A DNA stretch of 64,000 nucleotides, from assembly GCA_016858145.1 (NCBI GenBank), contig JAEHOE010000096.1, positions 62,001-126,000 of the forward strand, in the 5' to 3' direction. Source of the DNA: Edaphochlamys debaryana (taxonomy: Eukaryota; Chlorophyta; Chlorophyceae; Chlamydomonadales). Positions 11,428-23,162 of the stretch are shown in pieces. The position numbers and the translations under genes are program-made. Each line of letters opens with the position of its first letter. The stretch's first letter is position 1. The notes below the pieces were generated by a model. It was not told the DNA's origin. It did no database searches and worked only from the letters and a program-made list of their open reading frames with translations.

Positions 11428-12857
11428 CTGCCCCCCCCCCGCTGGTGCTGGTATCTTCGTCTTCGCTCTTGTTGACTCCTTAATTCAAGAGCGGATTGGG
11501 CAAACTGGCACTCGTTCTTGCCATGCTCAGGACGGTTCAGCCGTTTCCAGCCACCCGTTCTTTCTCCTAGGCAAGAAGGTTTGAGGTCTTGACAGGTCAC
11601 CAATCTTGCCCAACTGGTAGGCCGCAGGCGTACCCAAGCCAGGATGCGGGGTACGGGTGCAGCGCGCGGACGCGCAGGGCTAAGGGGGCTGGGGGCCGCT
11701 TGCTGGTAGGGGAAACAGGGGGGGGGGGGTAGGTTCGTCCCAGACATACATCACGCCTTGAATGGAAATGGTTCGGCGTGAGGAGCCTAAATCCGCTTTC
11801 AGATTTCAAAACGGAGGTTGTATTGCAAAGTTCTGAGCCCCCAAAGTTTGGAGTAGGTAGTAGGTCGGGGGGCCCCCGGGGATTTCGTCAAGGTGCGTCC
11901 GTGGGTTTTGTCAGGCGGCCCTACACGCCGTTCTGGGTGCCTCTAATACGGCAGTATACCACGGGTAGCAACGTAGGGGGGGACCCACGGTCAGTTGGGG
12001 CCAGCCATGTCGGCATGCCGTCCTGCAAGCCGCTACACTTCCGCATAAGGACCGTTCCCCCCGCACTGCCAATCGCTGCCAACCGATGTGCGAGTATCTG
12101 ATGTACCGTTGACGGCATGTGAGGTGCCAACGGTGGGTTGGGGTCCAGGACATGGCCAATGTCAACGCACTAACTTCGCCGCACGTATGTGCAGACCGTG
12201 CAGAGGGGATAGGGAATACGACAAGCAGACCGTAGCCGTCGGGACGGTACGAAATGGCTGACATTTAGGCCTTGTACGGCAGTGTCGTGTGCCGTACGGC
12301 AGGGTAGGTAGTAGGTCGGGGGGGGTCCGGGGGTTTTGCGGCGTGATGTCCGGGGGCTTCGTTCCTGCCCCCCCCCTGGGGGAAAAGTGTGGGAACCCAC
12401 GGAGTCCCAGCCGGGATAGGATGCTGGGTGGAGGAATATGAGAGCTGCGTGCGGTCCAGCCGTAGGGCAAGGGACGGTTGGGACATGCAGGCCCTAGCCG
12501 CAATGCGGGGTGGGGTTGCATGAGGGATGTGGGGCTGGGTAGGGCGTGGGGGCTGCTTGCGGCCAGCTCAACAAGAACGGAACGCCCTTGTTGGGAGGTG
12601 CGTTCTTTCTCATGGCAAGAAGGAAACGAGTCTTTTGGGGGGGCCGTTCTTTGACAGCTCGGTGGGTGCAGCGGGTAAGATACCACTGCCTCTCGGCCCC
12701 TCTGCAGCAGGTTAAAGGAAGCCCCCTGTCCTGGTGTCAGCACCCTCCACCGGACTGTCCGGACATCTCCAACAGGCACTAGCACATTAACGCAGGGGTA
12801 ACTCCGCCCTGCATCAACTTGCAGCACACAAATCACAGTATCACACAGGGTATGGTG

Positions 12858-13277
12858 GACAGCGTTGACGCCGGGCAAGGAGGAGGCCGGGGAGGGCGGG
12901 GCCGCTGGGCAATGCGGGAGCCCAGGGAGGAACCGAGCCAGCAGGAGGCGGGGGTGGGGGCGGCATTAGTGGCGCGGCGCTGGCGGCGAAGGACAGCCTC
13001 TCCTTCACACTGAGTGTGGAGTCAGCGTGAGGCAAGGAACTTCCTTGCACGCGAAGTGCGAGGCGGCATGCCTCAACAGCAAGGAACAGAACTGAAGTCC
13101 CCTTGCTCTCCGGCATACCGTACAGGACAGCCTTGACGCCGGGCAATCAAGGACGAGGCCGGGGAGGACCGGTCCTTGCCAGGTGCTTGCCGTGCGGGGC
13201 TTGCTTCCGGCGCTCCTTGGGTCGCACCTGGCACACCTGGCGCGGGACGTGGTGTTGGGCATCGTGAACCACGGCAT
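12858..13277 (-). pseudogene. Two decayed partial copies of the gene at 63,435
   Basis: The minus strand from 13277 begins with ATGCCGTGGTTCA and contains GAGCGCCGGAAGCAAGCC, both shared with exon 1 of the gene at 63,435. The spacing between them is 8 bases longer, which breaks the frame. At about 13146 it matches the exon 2 segment encoding MAGVKAVLPG (here LPGVKAVLYG). A second, shorter copy at about 12985-12858 matches the segment SSLGARIAQRP...AGVKAV (here SSLGSRIAQRP and LPGVNAV). Both lie on the opposite strand from the source gene and lack its middle part. These are duplicated remnants, not functional genes. Confidence 0.65.
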
Positions 13278-14203
13278 TCTTGCAGGGCCGCGGGACACAA
13301 GCAACCCTCGTGCTGCGGGTATGTTGCGAACTCAGCAGCTCAGGCGTCTCGTGCACGAGACACGTGTCTCGGTTAAGCAACGAGTCGGGGGTGTATAAAT
13401 GATGGCGGCATGGGGTGGCGCTGCGGAGCTCACCAGCGGGTTGACAGAACGGCCTCAGGGGTGCGATGGAACGGCTCTGCCAGGCTCTAGTCAATCTGGA
13501 GAACGGGGCGCTTGGGGGGCAGGCAGGGTTGTGCAGGTCGAAATGGGCATCCAACGTTCGGGCTGGGGGTAAGCGCTGAGGGGAAGGGCCAACATCCCCA
13601 AGGAGCCCACGGGCGCACATTCTGCTGCCGGTGTGTTGCTGTTGCTCAATTTGCCTTGACCTCCGGGGAGGCCTCGTGCGCTACAATCAAGCCCGGCGCC
13701 CCGGACCCGCGCCGGCCGCCGACCCTTTGGTCACAGCCCACCTGTCGGGTCACCTCTGCACATCCTGGAGTGTTCAGCGTAAAGTATTGACCTCTGCGTG
13801 CAAGTAAGTAGCAACAGCCCCGCAGGCGGGGCACTCGGTCGGTGCCTCGGGCGCTCGGCTTGCGCTCGGCCGTCCACCGCTCGAGCTTGATGGATGCGTC
13901 GCTGGTGAAGCACTTCCGCCTCCGCCTTCCCCTTGCCTTCACCTAACAGCTAGATAGCTTGCTCTGCGCTTGTCTGCACGACTTCTCAACTGCGATACGC
14001 TACCTCTGCAATCGGCCCTTGCAACACCCCGTAGTAACCTGTGAGCTCCTGGCCAGATAACAACACAATTGATTGACTGAGCCGCCTGAAAGGTCACCTG
14101 TTGCATACGGGCAGCTCCCCGGGCCTGAGCTGGGGCTGCGCGATTCAAGCCCTGTTTCCAGCGCGGACTTCATTTGGATCCACCGGCTTGCCAATCGAGG
14201 ACT
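13278..14203. other. Region upstream of the starch synthase gene
   Basis: No gene recognised. It must hold the starch synthase promoter and 5' UTR. A TATAAA-like string lies at about 13395 (GTGTATAAATG), too far from the start codon at 14204 to be assigned to it with confidence. Nothing else was identified. Confidence 0.4.
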
Positions 14204-17200
14204 ATGCAGCTCAGGCTACATGCTCAAAGCCGCGTGGGCTCGAGGAGGCAGCAAGACCGGCTGACCGCTGCGCCGGCCGTGGTCGCTCCCCCTCGCCGCG
14301 GTCCCAGCCCTGCCCAGTTCCAGTCAAGTGCAGTTGTAGGTTGGGGACTGGGTGGGCTCTCGACCGCAGGGTTGACGGTCAACCTGCCGACAAATTCGGA
14401 GACATGCGGCAAATCGGGTTATCACCGCTGACGGCGCCGCGTTGCCGATCCCACAGGGTGCATCTGCGGATACTACGCCCGCAGTCCAGCTCACAGCGGC
14501 TCCTGGCGATGTTCTTGTCAACCCGGACGTCAACGTGCAGGTCCGGCTCAGGGGGCTTTGGCAAGGGAAGGGTTTGCACCACTCTAGTCCCCTCAAGCCC
14601 TCGTCATGCTGAAGAGCACACGGGGCGTGAGAGAGGGGCCCAACCGTCCAACCAGGAAGCACCTCGCTAAGAGCGCTGCCTCGACTACGTGTGCTGCCCC
14701 CCTCAGGGAGCCTAGACTGCAACCCCCCTCCCCGGCTGGGACCCCAGTCCTTCACCCCTCGCCGCCCCTTGCTCTCTCGTCCTCTTTCTCTCGCCCCCTT
14801 TCAACCCTCACACCCTCAGGCGTCCGCCTCGCCCGTGCCCACCCTGCAGGTTGCTATTGGCCAGCCCCAATATGCCGTCAAGGTCCTCTACCGCAGCCGG
14901 GGTGAGGCTTAAGGGCCTGCCGCCGCATCTTTGGACTAGCTGCTGCCTACCACGTAGCCCAGGCACTTTCTTGGTTACCACAGGGCTTGCCCAACAGGGA
15001 GTCACCTCAGCTTCCACTTGCCCTACTACTGCCCTCTCCGCCCAAGTACTCACCCATCGAGCCTTTTCCCCGCGTTCGCAGGGACGCCCCTCCAGGGCGC
15101 CAGCAGCGTGTTCGCGCACGTTGGCCACAGCGGCTGGCGGGACACGGCGGACGTGACGCTGAGCAACGCCGGCAGCGACGGGGAGACGTGGCAGGGCACT
15201 TACCTGGTGCCTGCGGGCCGCCTGTCGGCGCCCTGGCATCTGGAGACGCAGCTCGTGTTCAAGGGCATCGTGGGGGGGCACGAGCGCTGGGACAACAACG
15301 GAGGTGAGGCGCTGCGTGCTGCCACCTCCTGCTCCCCAGCCCGCTGCTCGCTTAGTGCTGGGCTTGCTTTGGGACCTGCTACTACTCGCACCTTTGACCA
15401 CCGGCTAGGTAGCCGACCTGTCAGTTTCTTCAATCCCCTGTGAACCTCCTGCCCAGGTGCCAACTGGTCCGTGGCTGTGGAGCTGGCCCCCGCGGAGGGA
15501 CTCGTGCCGGCACTCAACCCCAGCTACGCGTCCACCCGTGCCCTGGTGAGCCGGGGGGTGTGTGGTCACGGCTGGCACCATGGGGTAGCGCCTCCAGGGG
15601 CGGGGTGCGCCGGCGGTGTGTGATGTGGGTCGGAGCATCTGGGTTGTCTGAGAACGCTGAGGGACGCCGTGCTCATCTGGGTTATCGCGGATTGCGCATG
15701 GCCTGTACGTGCCCCGGCCCCGTCGCGGGGCACGGCGCGACTGATGTGGGTCGGCTCCTCGCCGCATGGGCCTCATCCTCACATCCACACGCACATCCAC
15801 ACTCAGCTGCCTTGCTCCCTCTCCCCCGCCCTCTCCCTCTGCCTCGTGCAGACCAGCAGCCTGGTGCTACGGCTCGAGGCGCTGCTGGCTCAGCGCCTGC
15901 TGACGCCGGAGCAGGGCTCGCTGCTGCGCGTGCTGGCGTGGCAGCACGACCTGGGGCTCACCAAGGCCTACCAGGTGGGTACCGCAGTTGGGGGGAGGAG
16001 GAGAGGTTCAATCAGGGATGGGGCAGTGGGTCTACGGACCGGAGCCATACGGTGCCGGTCCACTGCAGCTCCTCCCACGTTCCCACTCCTGCCCGTCATG
16101 CCCCTTCGCAGGCCGTACGGCACCAGGACGACCGGAGCGTGGCGGGCGCGCTGGCGGGCCGCTGCTCTTGGCTGCGGCCGCCGGGGCTGAACGTAGTGCA
16201 CGTGGCCAGCGAGATGGCACCCATTGCCAAGGTGGGAGAGACGGTGGTGGGGCGGGTGGGCGAGGGGTGAACAGGGTATGCAGGGCGATAGGGCAAGCAC
16301 GCAGAGGGAGCCAGACTAGGACTTGGACCGCCAAAGGCATATAAAGGGGGAAGTGAGCCCCATGAAGGATGGGAGGAAAGCGGGAATGGAGCGCAGGGCC
16401 CCCTCCGTCGCCATGTGGGTCGGCCCAGGCCGGCTGGGAACATGGAACCCAGCACAGTGCCGGACATTTGGGTCGGGCTGAGCTGGCGCGCTAGCGCCCA
16501 GTGTTCCAAGGGCAGTTCAGACCAATGCGATGGCCTCCCTGCTACTGCTGGCACCTGTCCCCGGACCTTCTGCTGACGCGAGTATGCCGCCCTCCCTGCA
16601 GGTGGGCGGCCTGGCTGACGTGGTCGCCTCCCTGGCCAAGGCGCACCAGGCCACGGGACTGCTCACCGAGGTCATTCTGCCCAAGTACGACTGCATCCAC
16701 TACGGTGAGGATCTCCGTACGAGTCTGCGGGTAGAGGGCATTGCTCGTGTGCGCGCAGACGGCAGCCTCGTTTGGGTGTTCAGGAGTCTGCCAGCCCGAC
16801 GACAGGCCATGCAGTGTCGCAGAGCGACACGGACCTGCCGCTGCCCTCTGCTATGAACCCCACCACCCGCTTCTCTCCGCCCACCCTCCCCCAACTCCAA
16901 CTGCGCACCCCACCCCCAGGCGAGGTGCACGAGCTGCGGCAGATGACCGAGCTGGAGGTGCCGTGGGGCCCCGAGCCCAACCGCACCGTCAAGACGGTGG
17001 TTTGGAGCGGCTGCGCGGACGGCCTGCCCGTCTACTTCATCGAGCCGCACTCGCCAGAGAAGTGGGTTGCGACTCGCATTCCCCTTCGTCCCCAGAAGGG
17101 CGCGTACATAGACATAGTCCCGCCCCTTGAGCGTATCCAATGGTTCGCCGCCAGAAGCTCCCATGGCTTGCCGCAGCCACAGATGAGTGTGCACCTCAAG

Positions 17201-20200
17201 GGTCAAAACACACAGCGCTTATGGGGTTCACGGCGCTCCGCCCTCCGCTCACCCGTCCCGGCACTGCGTTGCTGCCCCCACCCACCCCGCCCCACCCCCT
17301 TGCGCAGGTACTTCTGGCGCGGCAAGTTCTACGGCGAGGCCGACGACGCAGCGCGCTTCGCCTTCTTCTCGCGTGCCGCACTGGAGTTCCTGGCGCGGCG
17401 CAGCCACGAGGCGCCCGACGTGATCCACTGCCACGACTGGCAGAGCGCCGCCGTGGTGCGTGTGTGCAGAGGGAGCAACAGGGAGCGCCGGGGCTTGCGG
17501 GGTTGCCAGGCACGACGACGGCGGCGGGGTGCGGCCAAGGAAGCTCTGCGCCCAACCGACCGGGAGTGTGTCCAGCATGAGCAGCGGCCGGGGATGGACG
17601 GCTTGGGGTTTCTGCCCTCGAAGACGGATCTCAACCCGCGCTGCTCCCCCTCGGTGCCCCGCTTGTGTGCAGGCGCCGCTGCTCAAGGAGACGTACAAGG
17701 CGTCGGGCCTGGCCCGCACCAAGGCCGTGCTCACCATCCACAACCTGGCGTTTCAGGTGCGCTCGAGGGCGGAGAGGAGGGGGCCTTATGTTTTAGCCGC
17801 AACAACCCGGCATAGTCTTGTTGCTCGTAGCCTTGGGACGCCGCAGTCTGCCGTACTTCAGGGCGCCTCAGCCACACGCCCTGACAGCACGAATGTCCGG
17901 CCGCAACCGTACCCCGCCTGCAGGGCCACGTGAACGGCACCTTCCTGCAGCACATGGGCCTGGCCTCGCGCGCGCAGCACGTGGCGCAGCCGGACGTCAT
18001 GCTGCACGGCGACCGGCCCGCGGGCGGCATCACCATCACCCCGCAGGGCCTGGGCGCGCAGGTCACGCTCAACCTGCTCAAGGTGGGGACGCAGCTAACG
18101 CAGCAGCCCGGGGGAGTACTCTTGGAGCTGTGGCCAGCCAGCCCGAGGCCCGCGCTCACAGCACAGTCCGCTGCCTTGGTCTGCCTTGATCTGCGCGAAT
18201 GGGGTCAGCGGATGGGGTCAGCCCCTCCTGCGGGCCGGCCGACACGTGTGCTGTCACTCTCTTACCCGGCATTCCGCTCAGACCCAACATCTCCTGCGCG
18301 CCCACCCCCTTGCCTCCAGCCTCACTCCCAAGGACGCTAGCCTCGCTCCTACCGTGCCCTCCTCCCCTCCCCTCCCCCGTTTCCTCCTCCTCCCTAATCC
18401 CGCCCACCCCAGGGCGCCATCGTGTACGCCGACCGCATCACCACCGTGTCGCCCACGTACGCCCGCGAGGTGCTGGGGCAGGCGCTGGGCATGGGCTTGC
18501 AGGGCACCCTGGGGAAGCACCAGGGGAAGCTCACGGGAGTGCTCAACGGCCTGGACTACGAGGTGCGAGGAGGCGGACGAGGGCAGGGAGAAAGGAGAGG
18601 GGTTGGAAGCAAGGGGACAGAAGCCGCAGAAGGAAGGGAGGCTTAACCACGCACCCATCGCTGGGGCGGCAACGGGGGGAGGGGACGAAGGCATGGGCCA
18701 GTGCAGGGGAGGGAAGGGAAGGGGGTGCGCTTGGGGGAGGGCGTTGAGCTAGATGGGAAGAGGAGCATAGCACTTTACATCCAAACGTGAGACACGTGGA
18801 CGGGTGAAAGCGAAGCGCCATGGTTGTATCACGGGCGGGCGCTTGCTTGCGGCTGAGTTGCTGTTCCGTCGATGTCCGCCCCGCGCCGCAGACGTGGAAC
18901 CCCGCCACCGACCCCTGCCTCCCTGCGCACTTCACGCCCGACGACACCGCCGGCAAGCGCGCCTGCAAGGCCGCGCTGTGCGGTGAGCTGGGCCTGCCCT
19001 TCGAAGGCCAGCTCCCGCCCGCCTCCTCCAACGGTAACGGTAACGGCAGTGGCAACGGTCACGCTAACGGTAACGGCACCGGCGCCGCCACGTCAGCCTG
19101 GGGCCCCAACGGCCGGCCGCTGCTGGCCATCGTGTCCCGCCTGACGGAGCAGAAGGGCCTGCCGCTGATGAAGGCTGGCCTGCGGGCGGCCATCGCGGCG
19201 GGGGCGCAGGTGGTAGTGCTGGGCAGTGCGCCCGAGCCCAAGGTGAGGAGCGGGCGGCGGCGCGCTGCTTGCAAGGGTACCGGTAGTTGCTTCGCTCAGA
19301 GACGCTGCCCCTACCTAGCACGGGCCCACGGGCTGGCTGTGCGGTGGCTCCCTTGATTGCCTGAGGCCGGGGCCTGAGGTTAATCTTGCCAACGCTTTGC
19401 TTGGTAGGACCCTGCGCTGACTTGCTTTTCTCTCCGTGTTTGGTGCTTGCTGCGACCCTCCCCCCCAGGTCCACCAGGAGTGGGAGGCGCTAGCAAAGGA
19501 GCTGGGGGCGGGCGGGGACGGCCGCATCGTGCTGCGACACGACGAGGTGGGTCCGACACGCTCAAATGTAATGCGGCTGTGCGCCGCCCCACACCCGAGC
19601 CCCACACCCTGATGATCAGCCTAGCGCACAGTGCTCAGTAAGGCTCCGAACCGATGTTTGAAAGTGTGTGCGCGTGTCGTTTGAACCCTGCTTCCCTGCC
19701 CTCCCCCTTTTGTCCCCCAGGCCCTGAGCCACCGCATCTTTGCAGCCTGCGACATGCTGCTGGTGCCCTCCATGTTTGAGCCCTGCGGCCTCACGCAGGT
19801 GGGGGCTGCGGCGGCAGCGCTGGAGGAGGCGCGGGACAAGTGGGGGATCCTGGCAAGGAGGACCGCGTGGGGGCACTGTCCCTGAGGGGGTGGGAGGTGG
19901 AAGGATACGGCGGTGTGAAAGTCTGTGCTGCTTTAGTGAAGACGCCCGCCAGCCGCAAAAGCTCCACAACGCAGTTGGCTCATATGTTCTCGCCTGTGAA
20001 GCCATGGAACTTACGCCGTAGCTCCTTTCTCCCACCCTCGCAACAGCTGATTGCGCTGCGTTACGGTACCATCCCCATTGTGCGCGAGACCGGCGGCCTG
20101 GCGGACACGGTGCACGACGTGGCGCACTCGCGCCGCCCCGAGCACGAGCGTAACGGCTTCACCTTTGCGGCCGCGGACGTGCCGGCCGTGGAGACCGCCA

Positions 20201-20666
20201 TCGGGCGCGCCATCGACGCATACCGGTGCGTGGGTTCGACTGTCGAGAGGCTGTGCAGCGAGGCTTCTGACGGGCTGGCGGTGTGGCGGGCCGCAGGGCG
20301 TTCCTTTGGGCGACGCAGTTGCCATGCGTACCGTGGTACCTTCCTTCTACGACCCCTGTTTATCCCGCCGCCCCCCTGCTGCCGGTCACGTGCAGCAACG
20401 GCCGCGAGTGGTGGTCGACGCAGCTGGTGCCTCGCGTCATGCGCCAGGACTGGAGCTGGACGCAGTCGGCGCAGCGCTACAGCGAGATCTACCAGGTGCG
20501 GTCCGTAGTCAGCGGAGATGGGGCGGAAAATGTGGCTAGTGCCTGGCGCGGTTGTTGGGACTTGCTGGGGTGCTCCTGGGCGGTGTTGCTGGGTGCGGCA
20601 TGCGGCATCCCCTGACTGTGGCTCGTCCTCTGGACCGCTGGTGCCCCGCAGGCAGCCCTGCACTAG
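14204..20666 (+). CDS. Soluble starch synthase (GT5), SSIII/SSIV-type, with N-terminal CBM25/53-like domain
   Basis: Transfers glucose from ADP-glucose to alpha-1,4-glucan ends; expected in the chloroplast stroma at starch granules. About 19 exons and 800 aa. The first residues ([17 protein letters not shown], then Ala/Pro/Ser-rich) look like a transit peptide. Exons 14847-15545 encode a starch-binding module: [24 protein letters not shown]. The GT5/GT1 core runs from about 16113: [16 protein letters not shown] (KxGGL substrate loop), [66 protein letters not shown] and ETGGLADTV. The last exon is only AALH plus stop (20652-20666). [16 protein letters not shown] and WNPATDP resemble SSIV, whereas the binding module is typical of SSIII. 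An Asn/Gly-rich insert (about 19030-19080) lies between the two lobes. Splicing of the first two exons (donor GTTGTA near 14333) is uncertain. Confidence 0.9.
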
Positions 20667-23162
20667 GTCGCAGCTGACGCCCTGTGGTCGCCGGACGCTC
20701 GGAGGAAGGAGTCGTTTTTGCGGACCTGCGGGATTGCTGGCTGGTATCAGAGCAGACTATCCGCAAGGGACTTGCAATGGTGCCCCCAGCCTCAGGGAGG
20801 AAGTGCGAAGTGTATGTGAACCTGGTCTGTTGTGCCTCCTCGTAAGACGTTCCTCGTTCGGGATAGCGCTTCTGTCCAATGCAGGGCCTTACGCCAAAGA
20901 GTTTGGGCGGCGGTGGTTACCTGGCGGTAATTCGTGCTCGGTCTTGATGCTCAGTATCTTTCAATCCACGTGCTCCAGAGGAGCCGAAGTCTGTGATGAG
21001 GCCATGCGTGCCCGCTTCATTTTTGCCGCTCTTGCGGGCCTCTTCTGTGCGCCAAGCGCATATATTCTTCCCCTGCTTCCGTATGTATTCAAGATCATTA
21101 GATTAGAAGGCGGCATTCTGCGCCAGATCAAGTATGCCCCTCACGCAGGTCGCAGGCTGGGGGCGGGATGGATACGGGTGCCGAAGCGCTGATGTTAGGC
21201 TGCCATTAGCAGGTTAGCGGTTATGAGCATGGGGAGAGGTCATGGATGCCAGCCGCACCATGGAAATGTCTGGCCTGATCTGAGGGATGGGCGGGTCTCG
21301 TAGGGTGGTTTGGCCATGTGCGCTCGTACCTGTAGGGGTAGTAGGGGGAATGCCACGCACGGGGCTGCGTGCATGTTACAGCAGGCGCACAGGTGCGGCT
21401 AGGGTAGGTTGTGACTGTGAGGGCGTTTGGTCGCTGTGGGTCCCACAACGTGGTACTACCGGGTAGTGGGCGCGAGATTTGGATGGCGGGTACTATGGCG
21501 TGGGCGAGGACTGCGCAGGGTGTTCCTAGAGCCCTTGCTCGCTTAGTGAAATAATGTGACATGGTGCGTGTTTGTCGGCCGCAATAGAAGCTGTGGCAAA
21601 GTAGGGCGATGCAACCCAGCCTGGGTCGGGTAGGGGCGGGCTGGCCTTCCCATCTATAGCGGTAATTCCGGTAAAGCAATGAAACGAACGACAAGTCCAT
21701 CCCGGGAAATGGCTGAACGCATTTCCCTTTGGCCCACGGCCCGTGTGGGAGTCCACGGCTGTTACCACATGCAGTGTCTGTGGCAGGGTCTGGGGCCGTG
21801 TCCATATCTGCAATCCACCGGACACAGCCGGGGTCAGTTTCAAAGCAACAGGACTCAAGTGCTGCCCCCCCCTGTCCAAGCCGCCATCGCTCAGCCCGCC
21901 GCGCGCCGGCGCCGCTTGCTTGCGGGCGGCGTCGCGCTCTCTCCTCAGGACGCGTGAAGAGAAAGTCCGATGTGCGCCCCGGCGTAATGAGGCTGCTAGG
22001 CTGCTCTTGCCGTGGCCCGTGGGCATGCGGCTGCACGCCACCGTCCGAGGGCCGAGGCGTCCGTGGTGCCGCGTACGACAGGTACAAAGTGGTGTGGTCT
22101 TCACGTTCGTGGGGGCCAGGCTGTCAATATGCTCGGTGAAATGAAGTCTATGGCTAGTAGAGGTATTCCTAGCAAAGGCCAGGCTCATGGGGTAGTCGGG
22201 AAGGGGCAGGAGCGGTTACATAGATTTGAGAGTAAGAGCCGGGCTGTCGATGAGTTCTTCGCAGTAGAGGCCATACGGCAGATAAGGTGCCACAGGCGGC
22301 CATGTCCGACCACGGCGCCGGGGCGCGCGGGGTGGAAAGGGGTGGGAAGCGGAGGGAAGTGTGTGTGAGGCGACACCGCGCGCAGGATGGGCACTGGAGC
22401 CTTGTTGGCAAACTGCGGCATATAACACGTCAAGCCGGGCAGTGTAAAGCTCGCTGTGCGCGGGGCTCGGAAAGCTGTCGGCTGTCGTTTCGCGTTCCGC
22501 TGGATGGCGCGAGGTCGCGAGCCGATCGCGCTGCAGCCCCTGGCCAGCACACACTGCAACTGCTCAATAGTAGGCACGCCCATAGCCACGGGCCAAAGAC
22601 GCTGCAATTACTACTGAAAGTAGCAGCTCGTCGCCAAGCGACTCTGAGGCGACTCTGAGCGCCTTCGCAGTTGTGCTTTGTTAACAGTGCACTATCAGGC
22701 TACGTGCTTCTACGCTTTGCAGGCAAGGCTCAGACGTGGTCCGCAGTCCCAAAAGCGTGCAAGCGCAACACCCGCCGAGGCGAACGCACTTGTCAGCGAA
22801 ATTCCTTGCTAGATCGCGCCTAAAGGCAAGCGAAGCAAAGCAGGATTGCAAGTAGACAGGCGCGCAGCTTCTGGCATCCTTCGGCTGGACCCTCGCGACC
22901 GCGCTCGACTCGTGAAGGCGCAACATCCCGCCGGAGCGACTGGCCTCGCTTTGCTCGCTCGGCGCAGCGCCAGGCCCGATGGAGTCTCTCAAGTGAGCAT
23001 TTGACTCTGACCTTTCCTGCAACTGGCTCCGCCCTGCAACTGGCTCCGCCCTTTCATGACCAGCTCGCTCGCTGGCGTCTTGAACTGGCCCACACCACAC
23101 GCACGCCCCCGCTCGGTCAAACTTGAGCCCGCCCTCCCCCTCCATCGTCCCCTTGCCCCACA
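20667..23162. other. Starch synthase 3' UTR and intergenic DNA
   Basis: No convincing gene. Open frames on both strands here lack codon bias and known motifs. A plus-strand TGTAA at about 22442 is a possible but distant poly(A) signal. Exons belonging to the 5' part of the next plus-strand gene could be hidden here; none could be identified. Confidence 0.4.

Larger units (their letters stand above)
8686..12857. other. Gene-poor stretch with short dispersed repeats
   Basis: No convincing gene seen. Codon use in the longer open frames is not biased as in neighbouring genes. It contains several pairs of diverged short repeats: a C-rich block with CCCACCCTCGCCCACCC at about 9190-9260 and again at about 10030-10100; AAGTTAAAGCGTGGTGTATA at about 10669 and 11402; and a CGTTCTTTCTC...GGCAAGAAGG block at about 11556 and 12600. 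This looks like decayed non-autonomous mobile or satellite-like DNA, but no terminal repeats or target-site duplications could be defined. Confidence 0.5.

Noticed and set aside
21221..22188. Minus-strand open frames of 288 and 220 codons between the starch synthase and the Ala-rich gene
   Set aside because: No codon bias, no domain, and the two overlap in different frames; chance openness in GC-rich DNA is likely.
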